This document shows, piece by piece, positions 46,237 to 58,210 of a stretch of DNA of 64,000 nt (positions are counted from its first letter, which is position 1; the number at the start of each line of letters is the position of its first letter). Below the pieces are notes generated by a model that worked only from the letters and a program-made list of their open reading frames with translations, ran no database searches and was not told the DNA's origin. This DNA is from Quillaja saponaria. Its lineage: Eukaryota; Streptophyta; Magnoliopsida; Fabales; Quillajaceae. Position numbers and translations under genes: made by a program. The stretch covers positions 29,633,235 through 29,697,234 of the forward strand of contig CM055607.1 of the NCBI GenBank assembly GCA_029379385.1, read 5' to 3'.

Positions 46237-49200
46237 AAACTATAACACCTTAATGGTGTTCTCTAACTTTTTAATATAGTTTTTAATTCAAATACCATAA
46301 TAAAAGGAAGGATAATGTCCTCTTAAATTTTAACATTTTTTTAAACTAAATTTCTATCATTAATTAAAACCTACTCACTTTCTCTTATAATTAAGAAAAA
46401 ATAATAACAAGCAAAAATACTCACGTATTGTTAACTTTAATTAATTATTTTTTTTTATAAAAAATAAAATAAATTAACCTTCATCTAAACTTATCTTATT
46501 CTCTTCATTTTATACAACAATTATAATATTTTTTACATTATTATTTTTTTGAAAAAAAGCCATAAACACGTGCGTAAGCACATAGCACATGTGATGGGTC
46601 TAATAATTAAAAAATGATAATCCTAATTATCAATTGTAATTATTAATTTTTAAAAAAAAACCCTCTAAATAATAACTCATAAAATAAAGCCTATGTGTTT
46701 CTTCTATAGTTAATTTCTTTCTATATATATAAATTGCTAATTTCAGCTTGTGAGAGTTGACCGCCAACTTTCCATGCCCGTTTGAATCATCGAGTAGGTG
46801 AAGAGCATATTCCATATGTTGATCTCATTATCTAAATTAGGCAAAAGCCAAAAACTAAATAATGTACAAGAAATTAATTAGCCCTTCTTTTTCTTTTAAA
46901 TGACAAGGAGAAATTAAAATTAAAGAAATAAATAATCCCACCCACTTAGTTTCTTTGTCCAGCAGCAATATGAAGATGTAGAAATTAATAAAATTATGAT
47001 ATTTATATAATACAATAATATAAAAATTATTTACATATGCAATGACAATTTGGTTACGTTGGCTACAAATTCGAAGTTGAAAGAAGACAAGAAAGTAACC
47101 AATCATAGGTTAATAAAGTTTGACATATGAGTATCTGTCTGATTTTTAGTGTCTCCTTGCTCCTTTTTTAAGGATAATGATTACGATCATTGAGACTGAC
47201 CCTAAAACCACACTTTCAATTAATTTAATCTATCAATTTTTTTTTTGTACTCATAGAAATGATTTTGTTTTTCATATTCAGCCCTATTCCTAATTTAAAA
47301 TAAATAATCTCTTCTTTTCAATGTACTAAAAAAAAAACCTTATAATCAATCCCTAGATACAAAAGGAAATCAAATGAGAACATATTATTAAACAAAAATG
47401 GTGGTGGCTCTAATCCTTATCACATTATAACTATTTTTTCTTTTTCTTTAAAAAATTGTTACGCGTATCATGATAAATTTATGTAGATTAATAGCTTCGG
47501 TCCGTGAGTTAGGAAAAATACGAGTACAAAATTTAATGTTCGAATTTTTCTTTATGTGATCAATTTTATGTATCAACTTTCAAATAAAATAGTTTATCAT
47601 GATATCGATTAAAATGGTATATATATAGATAATTCTCTTAGTGTCTATGTATTTTGAGGTTAATTTTATTTCGCGCAATCAATTATTTTAATCTACTTTA
47701 TCGCTATAACATTGTCAATATATATCATGATGACAACATTTAAATTAAAATTAAAATGACAGTGATATATCATTGTCACATATGTTTAAATTAAATTAAA
47801 ATGACAACATATTTTCATAGAATGAGGAAACTGTGGCTCCTTAATCACCACAAAAGATCGATTGGGGGTGAGTCATGCATGAATGTTTCATGCAATAATA
47901 TTAGAAATAGTTGTTGCAGTTGGTTTCCACGTCTGCTTCTATGTCCTGGTTCGTTAATGCGATATAAGAATTAAGGCCTATAAGATTTGTCCATGGCCAC
48001 CACCATACTGAACACACACTAACATTTTTTAAAATCACTTAGAAAAATATTTAAAATAATATTCTCTGATCAGCATTAGGACACATATACAGTGTAGTTG
48101 TTAAATAAATTCTAAAAAGGTAGCTGCCCCCTCTTACACTTAGTCCCTAATTCCTCTAAATGGCCTAACAAATTAGGTGTTTCTAGGATTATTAAATATT
48201 TAAATTGAGAAAACATATCTGTACTACTAGATATACATTTGTGTAGAAACAATTATAAGCGTGTCAATGTGTACCAGACAAATTAATTCACGTATATGAG
48301 TACACTGATAATAAAGAAGTGAGAAATTCCTTGTACGAAATATTTTATTTTATATACAGAATAATTTTATTTTTTTTGGTAGAATATACAGAATAATTTT
48401 TTGATAAATTAAAAGTGAAAATTTTGATTAATATCCTTTCATCAACGTCTATTAATTTATTAATATTATTTTCAAGTACGTACGTAGTCGTTTGATCTCT
48501 TTGAAGGCAGGCAATGCCTCATTTAAAATGTCTATTAGAGACAAATAAAATCGGAATCACATGGATTTGATGCAATTAATTTATTATTTTTATTTATATC
48601 ACGAGTACTAACCTCCACCAAATTAGCCGTGATGCATTGGAAGAGATTGGAAGTAGAAATTAGTAATAAAGATTAGGATTTTCCCTCCCCACTTTTCTCA
48701 TATACATATGCTTATTTCTTTTCTTTTACTCCAAGGCTCAATGAATTTAAGAATCATTATATATGTTTTTTTTTTTTTTTATATATATATAAAATATAAT
48801 CTAACTCTTACATAAAGGATATATAAAGTCCTCCAAGGACTTCAAACCTACAAAAAAAAAAAAAAAAAAAAGGAGAGTTGCATGCATGAACAAAGATTTA
48901 TTTATTTTTTAAAGAAAAGAAAAGAAAAAAAGAAAGCATGGCTTACACCGTAAAGCTATATAAATATGTATGATTACAACCATCTTTAGGTGTCAAGCTT
49001 CCCCACAGGGTGACTGATAAGTGACACACAGAATTTGTTTTTATTTAATTTTACAAAATATTTATCGGTATATATCAACCTAATTTAGCATTAATAGAGA
49101 AGATAATGAATTTTAATTATAAATAAATAAAAGGACGGAATATTGTCAGCATATATCGTTTTCTTCTAATTAAGACAAATTAGAGAGGAAGGTGAGTCAT

Positions 49201-50018
49201 GATTGAGGTCCCAAATTCTGACTCAGCTATGATTATGACCATAGAAAATTTATTGTCCTATTTTTATATGTGCATGCCACATACATGGTCATGTAGTCCA
49301 TGCAATGTGGTATGTTGAGATGATATACAAATTGCATGACCATCCATGCATGGATAGTACTATAAATGGAGGGTTATTATTTAAATTCTTCTTTGAAATT
49401 GACATGAGTGCCATTTTAAGTTTGAAAAGGGTTTAAGGTTTGTTAGAATGTTCTGGTGGCTGAGCATTTCTAGAGTTTTCTGAGTAGAGAATAGTAACTC
49501 CAAATTTCTTTTTATTTTATCTTTGTTGAAGCATAATAATCAATTCCATAATTTAATTATTGGTGCCATATAGTAGGTGTTAGACAGATTACAGAGAGAC
49601 CGAAACTATATTAGGACTGTCATTGAGAAAAATAAAATTCTTCCAAACATTACTAAAAGTAATGCATTGCATTCATATGAATGAAGAAAAAAATTTCATA
49701 TAATCAACATTAACTAGTTTCAGATTTAAAAACTTAATTGATTTGAGTTTTTTTGTCAAGACTTCCAGTTATGCTGATTAAATTTAAATAAAATTAATAT
49801 ATTTATAAATGTAAAATTTAAATAAAACTAAAATATTTTATAAGTTTTTTCAATTTTCATTAATTTCTTTTAGCTATTTTTATCATATGAGCTAATTTTG
49901 TCTAATTGAAATTTGATTAGGAAAATAAAATATTAAAAATGTTAAATGATGATTAAACATAATTTTAATTGAATTTTGACTCGTGGGGTATTTCATATGT
50001 GTGGTAGTTACCAAACAT
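46237..50018. other. Intergenic, nothing recognised
   Basis: About 3.8 kb of strongly AT-rich DNA. It includes T and A runs near 48768 and 48852 and a small inverted repeat at about 49285-49355 (CATGGTCATG against CATGACCATCCATG). No exon, tRNA or known element was recognised. Confidence 0.5.
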
Positions 50019-51054
50019 CAACGAGTCAGAATTTTGGACATAATGGTCAATTTTTTAATTTTTTGGAACTAATATGGTAGGATCTATAATTAAATAGTAA
50101 AAAATGAGAAATCTGAAAATTGGATTTTGAAAATCTGATTTCTGGGTCCAACTCACCAGCCCATATCACTATCCGAGCCTACCATCTGCACCATCCCTGC
50201 ACAAAAGGGGCCCACCACCTGCACAAACTGGAAACCGGATTTAAAAAGCGATTGCACTCTACTGAAAAAAGAGGAGACAGGGAAAGTAAAAAAGATCAGA
50301 GGAAAGGGAAAAAGGAGCGACACGGGAAAAGGAAAAAAGAGCAGAAAGGGAAAAGGGGAACATAGCAGGCACGAGAAGAAAAAAAAGGCAGACAGGAGAA
50401 AGGGAAAAGTAGTGAGACAGGGGAAAGGGGAAAAAGAGCAGAGCGCGCAAAGGAAAAATGAGCAGACACGAGAAAGGTGAAAAGGGAGGATACAGGGGAA
50501 AGGGAAAGAGCAGAGACGAAAAAAATGAAATAGCAGACACTTAAAGTTGTAAAAAATTAAAAAGAAGCTATACACAGAAAAAAAAAAAGAGAAGACACGA
50601 GAAATTTAAAAGGATACAGGGAAATTAAAAATACATAAATTAAAAATTAAAAAAAATCATAAAGGGGGAAAAATTTCACTATAAATTTATAATTATTATC
50701 ATATATTTTAAATTTATAAATATCATAAACTATAATATTATTAAATTATCATACAATTTAAATTTTAAAATTATTCCAAAAATCCATGGGAAAAAGATGT
50801 GAAATTTGTATTTTGAAAATCCAGTTTCAGTTTGTACAGGTAGGTAGGCCTCTTTGTACAGGGATGGTGCAAGATGGTGCAGATAGTGGGTCCGGGTCGT
50901 TGACATGGGTTAGTGATTTGGACCTAGAAACCGTATTTGTGAAAATCTATTTTCTAGACTTATCTCATTTTAGCTATTTAATTGTAAATCCTGTAATATT
51001 GTTTAAAAAAAATTAAGGATTTAAACTCTTGTGTCCAAAATTTCTCAACGAGTC
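50019..51054. mobile_element. Non-autonomous Mutator-like element (MULE), 1018 bp
   Basis: The exact 9-bp sequence CAACGAGTC flanks the element at 50019-50027 and 51046-51054; 9-bp target duplications are the mark of Mutator-like transposons. Between them, 50028-51045, long terminal inverted repeats of roughly 220-250 bp start AGAATTTTGGACA (left) and AGAAATTTTGGACA (right, complement). Inner matching text includes GCACCATCCCTGCACAAA on the left and TTTGTACAGGGATGGTGC on the right. The core is a purine-rich repeat. No transposase is present, so it would depend on an autonomous partner. Confidence 0.87.
50263..50605 (+). repeat. Purine-rich degenerate minisatellite in the MULE core
   Basis: An almost pyrimidine-free run of irregular units of about 25-35 bases built from GAGACAGGGGAAAGGGGAAA and AAGAGCAGACACGAGAAA-like pieces. 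The open frames here (plus 50120-50365, minus 50575-50153) are the low-complexity translation of this repeat, not genes. Confidence 0.85.
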
Positions 51055-54000
51055 TAATTGGGACCCACTCCATGTCATTAGTGCATAGCGCCGTGTTGGA
51101 GTTTGAAGTTTGCACCAAAAAATGGACTCTTCCCGACTTGAGCACGTCTCTTTTATAGAAATTTATATGCTTAACAAAATCAACTACAAATATCGCAAAA
51201 AAAAAATTAGAAAAATAAAAATAAGTACTATTTTTTTCTTGAGATTCTAAATAAGTCCTATAATAATTTTTTATCCCATAATTCATACTTTTATTTTTAT
51301 TTTTTAAATATGTCCTATATTCTATATTGACATTTTTAAGTCATTTTTACCATTTTTTATTTTTAGTATTAAATTAGTAATATTAATTAAGAAGAATAAT
51401 TTTAAAAAAAACCATATTAATTAATTTTAAAAAATTAAAATTCATCATTTAATAATTATTGGAAGAATAAATTTTTCAAAAATTAATGAAAATTCATAAT
51501 CTCTTGAATATGTTTTTCAAAAAATAAAAAAATAACAACTTCATAGTTAAATTTAGATTTAATGCACTCGTTCTTTATTATTTTTTTAAGAAATGAATCT
51601 ACATTTATTTATTTTGAGTTCTCATCATGAAGAAATTAATAATAATTACAGTTGAATTTGAAAATAATATTTCAAAAAATATATATTTTTAGGAAAAATA
51701 TGAAAGGAGGTCATGAGAACTTTACATTAATTTTAGCTTTTATTATTATTTTTTCATTGATGATTATATAATAATTTTATTTTCTACCAATTATTAAATA
51801 ATAAATTTTAGTTTCTAAATTAAATATTGTGTATATATATATATATTAAAATAGTCTACTTAATTAATATTTTAAATTAAAATAACGGTAACATAAAAAG
51901 TGTTAATATAAAATTTATGACTAATTTGGAAAACAAATTTAAAAGTACAAAAATTTATCGTAGGATTTATTTGGAATCTCAAAGGAAAAGTAAGATTTAT
52001 CATTACTTTTTTTTTTTAATAGGAGAGTATATTAATTTCAATATTATTTTTCTTAAATTTACTTATAATATAGAATTTAATTATTTATTCAACTGACGCA
52101 TTCTAATATTTTTTTGAAAAGAGAAAATGCTAAAAATATTTCAAACATTTTTAAAATAGACATTCACTTTTTTTTAAAATCATTTGAGGCGCTCCATCAA
52201 AAATTAGTGAGTATAGACACTAACTTTTTTTTTTTATACACATCATAATATTTTTTTCTATTTTTAATATTTTCCTAATTATTTATCAAAATTCTTAAAT
52301 TCATTTTATTGATGAGCATCAAACTACACCTTTTTTTTTTTTTTTTTACCTTAATTTTAATTATTTTATAAAAAAATTTAAAATACATATTGGATAGCAT
52401 CAATGACATGATTTTTTTTTCTTTTTTTAAAATTTTATATTTTTATGATGTTATTGACATTAAAATAAAATTTTATGAATATATAAAGAATTTTTTTTTT
52501 TCACAAAATTCATAAGTTTTTTCTTATATTAAATAATGATAAAATAAATGTAAATTAAAATATTAAAAAAATTAAATGTCATATTAATTAGAGTTTGGTA
52601 AAAATTTTAAGAGTGTGTTATGGCTTTTAGAAAGCCAAATCATTTAAAAATTTATTTGGTTTACTTTTTTCTTTTTTTTGAAAAATCAAAGGTGCTTTAA
52701 AAGCACCCAAGTGATGTGGTGCTTTTAAAAACTAGATGTAGCTTTTCAAAATTAAAAATACAAAAATCATGTAATTAATTTTAGAAAATTTCAAATAGAT
52801 TTTTAATTAACTTATAAACCATCCAATTCTCTCCCTAAATATATCCTTAATTAATGGTTTTTATTTTTGTCATTTTTATACATTCACAGTGACATATAAT
52901 TTGTTTTACAAAACATCTTTAAAGATTCATCTTATTCATTTAATTAGTGATGAAATAACCAAATAAATGCTGAAAAATAAAATAAAAGACTAGATTAAGA
53001 AGAAAAAATTAGTCTGTAAAAAAAATTATCATATTACTATTTTTTTGGTGAATATACTCATCGATTCTTTAATTGAGTGCCTCAAACGATATAAAAAATA
53101 TATATAAGTACCTCAAACGATATAAAAACAAAATAAGTGCATGAAACAATATAAAAAAAAAAGGTGAGTGCTTCAAACGATATAAAAAAAATACATTTTT
53201 AAAAAATATTATCTAATTAGTTGAACTTCTCAAACAATACTTATCTCTTTATTTTCTTATCACGTGAAAATAGTATTTCTGATTACTTTTCTTATAGATT
53301 TATCTAGACAATTTTTAAGTAGGCTCTACCAAAATCTATATTATTTGAGCATATATATATATATTTTTTTGTTGGATACTAAAAAGTTAAGAAAAGGCTG
53401 CTATTTCTTTTTCATTTTCTTTTTACTACGGAGAAAAATGAAAACTAGATTCTAAAGTCAAGAGAGATTAGTTTTTTTATTTTCTTATTCAATATCCATG
53501 TGCATGATCTCAACTCAAAATTCTTGTAATTCCACTAACTAGTTGAATATTATTCAAGACACACATAAAGTTTGCCTAACATATGGGCACAACTTGATTT
53601 TGACAAGAATTTGCGGTGAAGAGACACGATCAGGTTGGTTACTTGGTTTCCATATTTGACTTTCACGCATTTTGGATAAGCTTTGGTACAGTTTATGTAG
53701 TACCAATAACTGGAGATATTACCGTTGAGATATATATTTAATTGGTTAAAGTGTAGGTGTTGAAATCTTGACATCTCAAATTTAAGTTTTGATTATATTT
53801 ATTTATTGAATTGTAATATTTTAAATTGGGTTAAAAAAAATAATAAGTTTGTTTAATTGTTATTTTTTTTTATCGTTTTTTATATAAAAAATCAAATAAT
53901 ACGCACAGTCTAATATAACTGTAAAAAGTTTATTTGACTTTAAACTATACAACATGTCTACATGTTCCATTAATTTTTTTTGTTTTAAGTAAAATTCGAA

Positions 54001-54690
54001 CATGATACATCTAATTAGAAATTACAAGTTCCTTGTACTATTTGTTCCTATTATTCAATCATGTACTTGCGCCCATGATGTACCCGCCGAAATGTGATTT
54101 GGTCCAAATTGAGAATTACATCATCAATAACTTCCTTATCTCCATAATTCAACATTGCATCAAAAGTTCAAAACAATATTTTCTCTTCTAGGGAAAAAAA
54201 AAAAAACCATATTTTCACTCTCCCCATTCTCGTTTGTTTTTGTTTACAAAAAAGTTTTATTTTTTATTTTTTATAAACACTGAGCATGTGTTAATTTAAA
54301 AAGTAATAGATCAAGCTAAAACTATCTTTTTACCTCAATTATTACCTAACAACTCAAACTCAAAGTCAACCCACACTATATATTTCTTATACTTTGTTTA
54401 AATAAAAATAGTAAAAATGAAACCTCTTTGGATTCTTTTATTAGCATGAGAGAGTTGCTAATAAACAATTGAAATTTTTTGTTCATCGGTTGCGTGCATT
54501 ATTAATTGTAATTGTTTGAAGTTGACAAGTGACAACGATTTAAAATCGTATTTTTTACCTATAACTTGTTTAAAGAAGGACAATTTGACTAAGAAATAAA
54601 CTTGTGAATCAAGATGAGCTATTGACATGATCTTCAAAGGTGCTAACCTAATGTTCTTCAAATCATTTACTTACCCAAAAAAAGAAAAAA
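51055..54690. other. Intergenic, AT-rich with small repeats
   Basis: No gene was recognised. 52610-52740 carries a fragment of the Tourist-like MITE family (AAAGGTGCTTTAAAAGCACC). 53076-53195 holds four imperfect tandem units of about 30 bp around AGTGCCTCAAACGATATAAAA. T runs occur near 52240 and 52330. Confidence 0.5.
53076..53195 (+). repeat. Short tandem repeat, about 30-bp unit, four copies
   Basis: AGTGCCTCAAACGATATAAA and variants (AGTACCTC, AGTGCATGAAAC, AGTGCTTC) recur at about 53077, 53108, 53137 and 53168, each followed by an A-rich tail of changing length. Confidence 0.8.
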
Positions 54691-54695
54691 ATTTA

Positions 54696-54980
54696 TTACA
54701 ATGACCCAGCCTTAATTACCCGTTTTGGAATCAATATTATTTCTTTATCGATTTCATTCCCAACATCAATATGGACCCTGTGAAGTCCAATACTTTTATG
54801 GGCCTTGTTAGTTTTCAAAAAGAAATTAAATATGGACTTCTCTGGTTTAGGCCCATCAATCCTGTAAATCCATTTCAAGAATTCCGTGACGGCTTTGTTG
54901 TTCAATATTGAGAAAACTCTGGAAGAAGGAGGATTCTGTTCAGTCAAAATAGGTGGAATGGCATCGACAATGTCAGTCAC
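54696..54980 (-). other. Unrecognised open frame, possible partial exon
   Basis: A minus-strand frame of about 94 codons whose text does not look like random AT-rich translation (for example NNKAVTEFLKWIYRIDGPKP and IGLHRVHIDVGNEIDKEI). It has no ATG at its 5' end: its first candidate codon is GTG and a stop lies just upstream, so it would need an upstream exon. It ends in a normal stop at 54696. It sits about 220 bases from the acylphosphatase start, in divergent orientation. I do not recognise a family. It could be an exon of an unannotated gene or chance. Confidence 0.25.
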
Positions 54981-55201
54981 ACATAATCAAATTCCATACA
55001 TTTCGGAACTCTTCGTATAAATGGTTTAAGGTCAAGAAGAAGATTGCTAGTAGTCCTTGTAGACTCCCCCATCTCTGCTATTCTTACCCTCATCCTCCTC
55101 ATCTTCCTATTTCGCTTTGCACTCGTTTTCTTCTTCCTCACCCCCCTCTTTGTTCTCTGCTCCGACCTTGTTCACATTGTTTTCGACATTCTCTGTCTCT
55201 G

Positions 55202-55626
55202 ATGACAACCCCTCAAGCTTCTTCGGACTCCACTAATTCCTCTTCCACCGAAACGGTATGTACCGATCTCGAATATATTGATCAATGCGTGAATATGCAT
55301 TCTTTTTCTTTCTCAAATTAGGATTTTGATTGATGGGTTTTTGGGTTTTGAATGTGCAGGTGAGGGTTGTGATAAAGGGGCGGGTGCAGGGTGTGTTTTA
55401 CAGGAACTGGACAGTGGAGAATGCCACGCAATTGGGGCTGAAAGGTTGGGTGCGGAATAGGAGAGACGGTTCTGTGGAGGCTCTCTTATCTGGGGATGCA
55501 AACGCAGTTAAAGACATGGAGCAGAGGTGTCGCCGAGGCCCACCAGAGGCTATGGTCACAGGGCTTGAAGTTTTCCCTAGCAATGATGATCCTGGCACCG
55601 AGTTCCAGCGCAAACCAACTGTTTGA
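55202..55626 (+). CDS. Acylphosphatase
   Basis: A small enzyme that hydrolyses carboxyl-phosphate bonds of acyl phosphates. Exon 1 (55202-55255) encodes 18 residues rich in Ser and Thr. Exon 2 (55360-55626) encodes 88 residues and the TGA, total 106. Residues 19-35 (VRVVIKGRVQGVFYRNW) are the first family signature, with the catalytic Arg-33. GLKGWVRN (44-51) begins the second signature with the catalytic Asn-51, followed by DGSVEALLSG. The chain is about the usual acylphosphatase length plus a short N-terminal extension. The ATG at 55202 is the only methionine of exon 1; the frame upstream is open but has no ATG. Acceptor GTGCAG|GTGAGG and donor ACG|GTATGT are standard. An AATAAA-type signal lies at 55804, about 180 bases after the stop. 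All key residues are present, so it is probably functional. Confidence 0.93.
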
Positions 55627-55809
55627 CCTGTCACCGTAAATAAGTTCTGTATCGCATTTAGTTTGCTAGTTTGTAAATTTGATTCAGCTGTTTAATTATG
55701 CTTCTAAACCCTCTTGAAGAACATAAACAATGTAGTTATCATTTATCTGTAATTATTTACTCTGTTAAAAAGATATGCTCTTTAATACCTTTCTATATAA
55801 ATTAATAAA

Positions 55810-57170
55810 TAAATAGTATGATTAGCTTGATGTGTAATGTTGGTCACTGTAGAAAGTTGTTAAAGGCTTTTCGTTTCCCAAGTATTGACAGAAATATTGA
55901 GGGTGTAGTCACCAAATTTATCTTTGTTCCCTATATCCTGTAAACCTCGGTAATTTTTCATCTTTAAGATCAGTTGATGTAGGATGTTGATTCAGGAAAA
56001 GCAGATCAGTTGATGTTGGATGTTGATTCAGGAAAAGCAGATCAGTTGTGGCTTCAGAAGGAATCATGGAATACAATTTGAGTTACAGGGTTGGAACAAA
56101 ACTGAATTAGTCTTCCACGTCTTACCACTTACTTATATAATTGAATTTCAATTTCTCAGGCACACATTGCCTCCTAGTCATGGGCGAACATTAGCATGAT
56201 TAGAATATTGTTTTTGAACAAAACCTTACGAGAAACTTACAATTATAATTGTGCTGTGGTATTACATTGGATTTTTGAAAACAATAATCTGAGTAAAATT
56301 AAACTCTGGGCGAGTCCACACTGTGAGCCTAACATTTCAATGGAGGGCCACTAAAAGTATTAGATTTAGTTTTCAATATCGCTTCCTGCAAATGTCTGAT
56401 GACTCCAAAAATGATCATTAGCTACTTGTCTTTTTATGTGATGTGGTTATTGGTCAAATAGTAGAGGCTCCTTGCTTTAGGATAAAGTTAAACGAGTAAT
56501 TATAGTATTCCTGCAGATGAACCTTTTATGTCATACATAAGAAGAAGCTGAGCTCATCCTTATGCCCTCTGAATTAACATTTCAGGTTCTGTAATTTGTC
56601 TGATCCTTAGATTATTTTATTATTTTGATGAGTTAAATGGTGATGAATGCACAGTGGTAAAGTTTTTGCAGTATGAGGATGAGTGAACTATTCCCTTGTT
56701 TTATACTCCTAATCGGGAAGAAAGTAAAGACGACTATAAGAACTAAGAAGTTGGGGTCATCAATTTATGTTAATTGCTCCCACCAACATTATACACTATT
56801 AAATGGTGTCACAAAATTTGGGCCCTCGATGGAGTGTCGTTCCCCTCTTTTTTATTTTTTCATTTTTTTCATAGATGATCTGGAATATCTTGCAGTTTGG
56901 CTATTATGGTAATGGGTATGCAGCATGCTTCCACTTCCAGTTTCTGTGTTCAAATTCAGAAAAGTTAATGATGCAGAGGACTAGAGAAAATGTTTTAATT
57001 TTCATTAGTCTTTCTAGTTAGAACCAAACCAAACCAAACTTGGGGGGAGCTTTTACCAGCTTGCTTAGCTTGTGTGTTCCTGTAGCATACATTTGTGGCA
57101 AATTTTAGCACAGTATGGGAGCATGCATGTCACGACACAATAAAGTGGATCCGTGTTAGTACACTCTAAA
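55810..57170. other. Intergenic, downstream of acylphosphatase
   Basis: Holds a 36-bp tandem repeat at 55968-56050 (separate entry). The open frame at 56673-56912 has no family motif. Nothing else was recognised. Confidence 0.45.
55968..56050 (+). repeat. 36-bp tandem repeat, 2.3 copies
   Basis: Unit GATCAGTTGATGTAGGATGT then TGATTCAGGAAAAGCA starts at 55968, repeats at 56004 with one change (TAGG to TTGG) and begins again at 56040. It lies about 340 bases past the acylphosphatase stop and may be in or near its 3' region. Confidence 0.9.
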
Positions 57171-57558
57171 TGCCTCGTTAGGAATACAATAGTAATATAT
57201 AATTGTTAAGTCTCATATTACTTAGATGTGAAAGTCTATGTTTTATTATTTACTATAAATAAATATTATAGGTGTAAGCTTTAATTCACCAATCAAGCCC
57301 ACAATCCTTTTCCTCTCGGTTGTTGTAAGTGAGAGGAGTGTTGAGATTGATAATTAGGTTTTACTTGTATAAGATTAAGCATTGTATGTGCCAACTTGAG
57401 GGGGAGTGTTAAGAACATAATAGTAACGTATTGTTAAGTCTCATAACGCTTACGTCAAGAAGTTAAGTGTTATTGTTTACTATAAATAAAGGTTATAGGT
57501 GTATGCTTTGATTCACCAATCAAGCTATAATCCTTTTCCTCCTCCTATTAACATGCCT
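57171..57558 (+). mobile_element. TRIM-like mini LTR retroelement, 378 bp
   Basis: The element is 57176-57553, with the 5-bp target duplication TGCCT at 57171-57175 and 57554-57558. Left LTR is about 57176-57318, right LTR 57407-57553 (TGTTAAGAACATAATAG to TATTAACA). The interior of about 90 bp has TAATTAGGTTTTACTTG and a polypurine tract TTGAGGGGGAG right before the second LTR. No primer site is left and there is no coding capacity. The same internal tail and LTR occur at 20985-21231. Confidence 0.75.
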
Positions 57559-57848
57559 TTTCTTTTTGTTTTACACACCACCACGGTACGCCATGGTGAT
57601 TGGCGACTATTTGATAACCCTACCCAGGTGTAGGAATTGAAAGTGATACTTCATTGTTTATGATGGATACAATATGTTTCTCAGAACATGAAATTGTCTT
57701 CCATCCTTGCTCCAGAAATTAGGTCATGCATTTTCCTTTGTTAGGCCTTCACTATCGGTGTATAAGTGTAGCTCACAGGGTGATCCGTGCTAGCAGAACC
57801 TTTCTGAGCTCTCTATCAGCTTGGTTTCTACTTGAGTTTAATTTGGTG

Positions 57849-58210
57849 ATGGCTAAGATTAGACAAAGTTGGATGCTAGTGAGAATCCTTACATTAATAA
57901 AAAGATTACGTGTTGCTGCAGTGACTGATAGTGAGAATGGTGATACAATTCCACTGCCTGAGGATATTCCAGAGGATGTAAAGGAGGGGCACTTTGTGGT
58001 TCACACCATCGATGATGGTGAAATGAGGAGGTTCATAATTGAATTGGAATACTTAGCTCACCCAGATTTTTTAAGTTGGTGGAGCAAGCTGAGGAGGAGT
58101 TTGGGTTGAAGCAAGTGGGAGCACTTTCTGTCCCTTGTGCATCCACCAAGCTTCAAAAGATTCTTGATGATCGGGATGAGGCAGGGGGCAGGAGGAGACG
58201 GTGGAGATAA
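57849..58210 (+). pseudogene. SAUR family (small auxin-up RNA) gene with a frameshift
   Basis: SAUR proteins are short auxin-induced proteins that promote cell expansion, in part by inhibiting PP2C.D phosphatases. From ATG 57849, MAKIRQSW opens a basic N-terminus. The SAUR core follows: LPEDIPEDVKEGHFVVHTID, RRFIIELEYLAHPDF. At a run of six T (58067-58072) the frame shifts: the open frame ends after 87 residues at 58109, but the +1 frame continues with LVEQAEEEFGLKQVGALSVP and KLQKILDDR, the normal SAUR end, to TAA at 58208-58210. It is intronless, as SAUR genes are. A one-base loss in the T run explains it: either a real disabling mutation or a sequencing error. An upstream in-frame ATG at 57726 exists but lies outside SAUR homology. 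Confidence 0.85.

Noticed and set aside
49285..49355. A microRNA precursor from the CATGGTCATG / CATGACCATC inverted repeat
   Set aside because: Only about 10 bases pair, too short for a plant miRNA stem, and no known miRNA sequence was recognised.
50153..50575. A 140-residue Phe/Leu/Ser-rich minus-strand protein
   Set aside because: It is the translation of the purine-rich minisatellite inside the MULE: low complexity, no motif.
53076..53195. A CRISPR-like array
   Set aside because: Four imperfect short units with A-rich variable tails in plant DNA; no equal spacers and no cas genes.
54953..55321. A longer acylphosphatase starting about 83 codons upstream of 55202
   Set aside because: The first codon of that frame is GTG, not ATG, and there is no ATG before 55202; plant translation would start at 55202.
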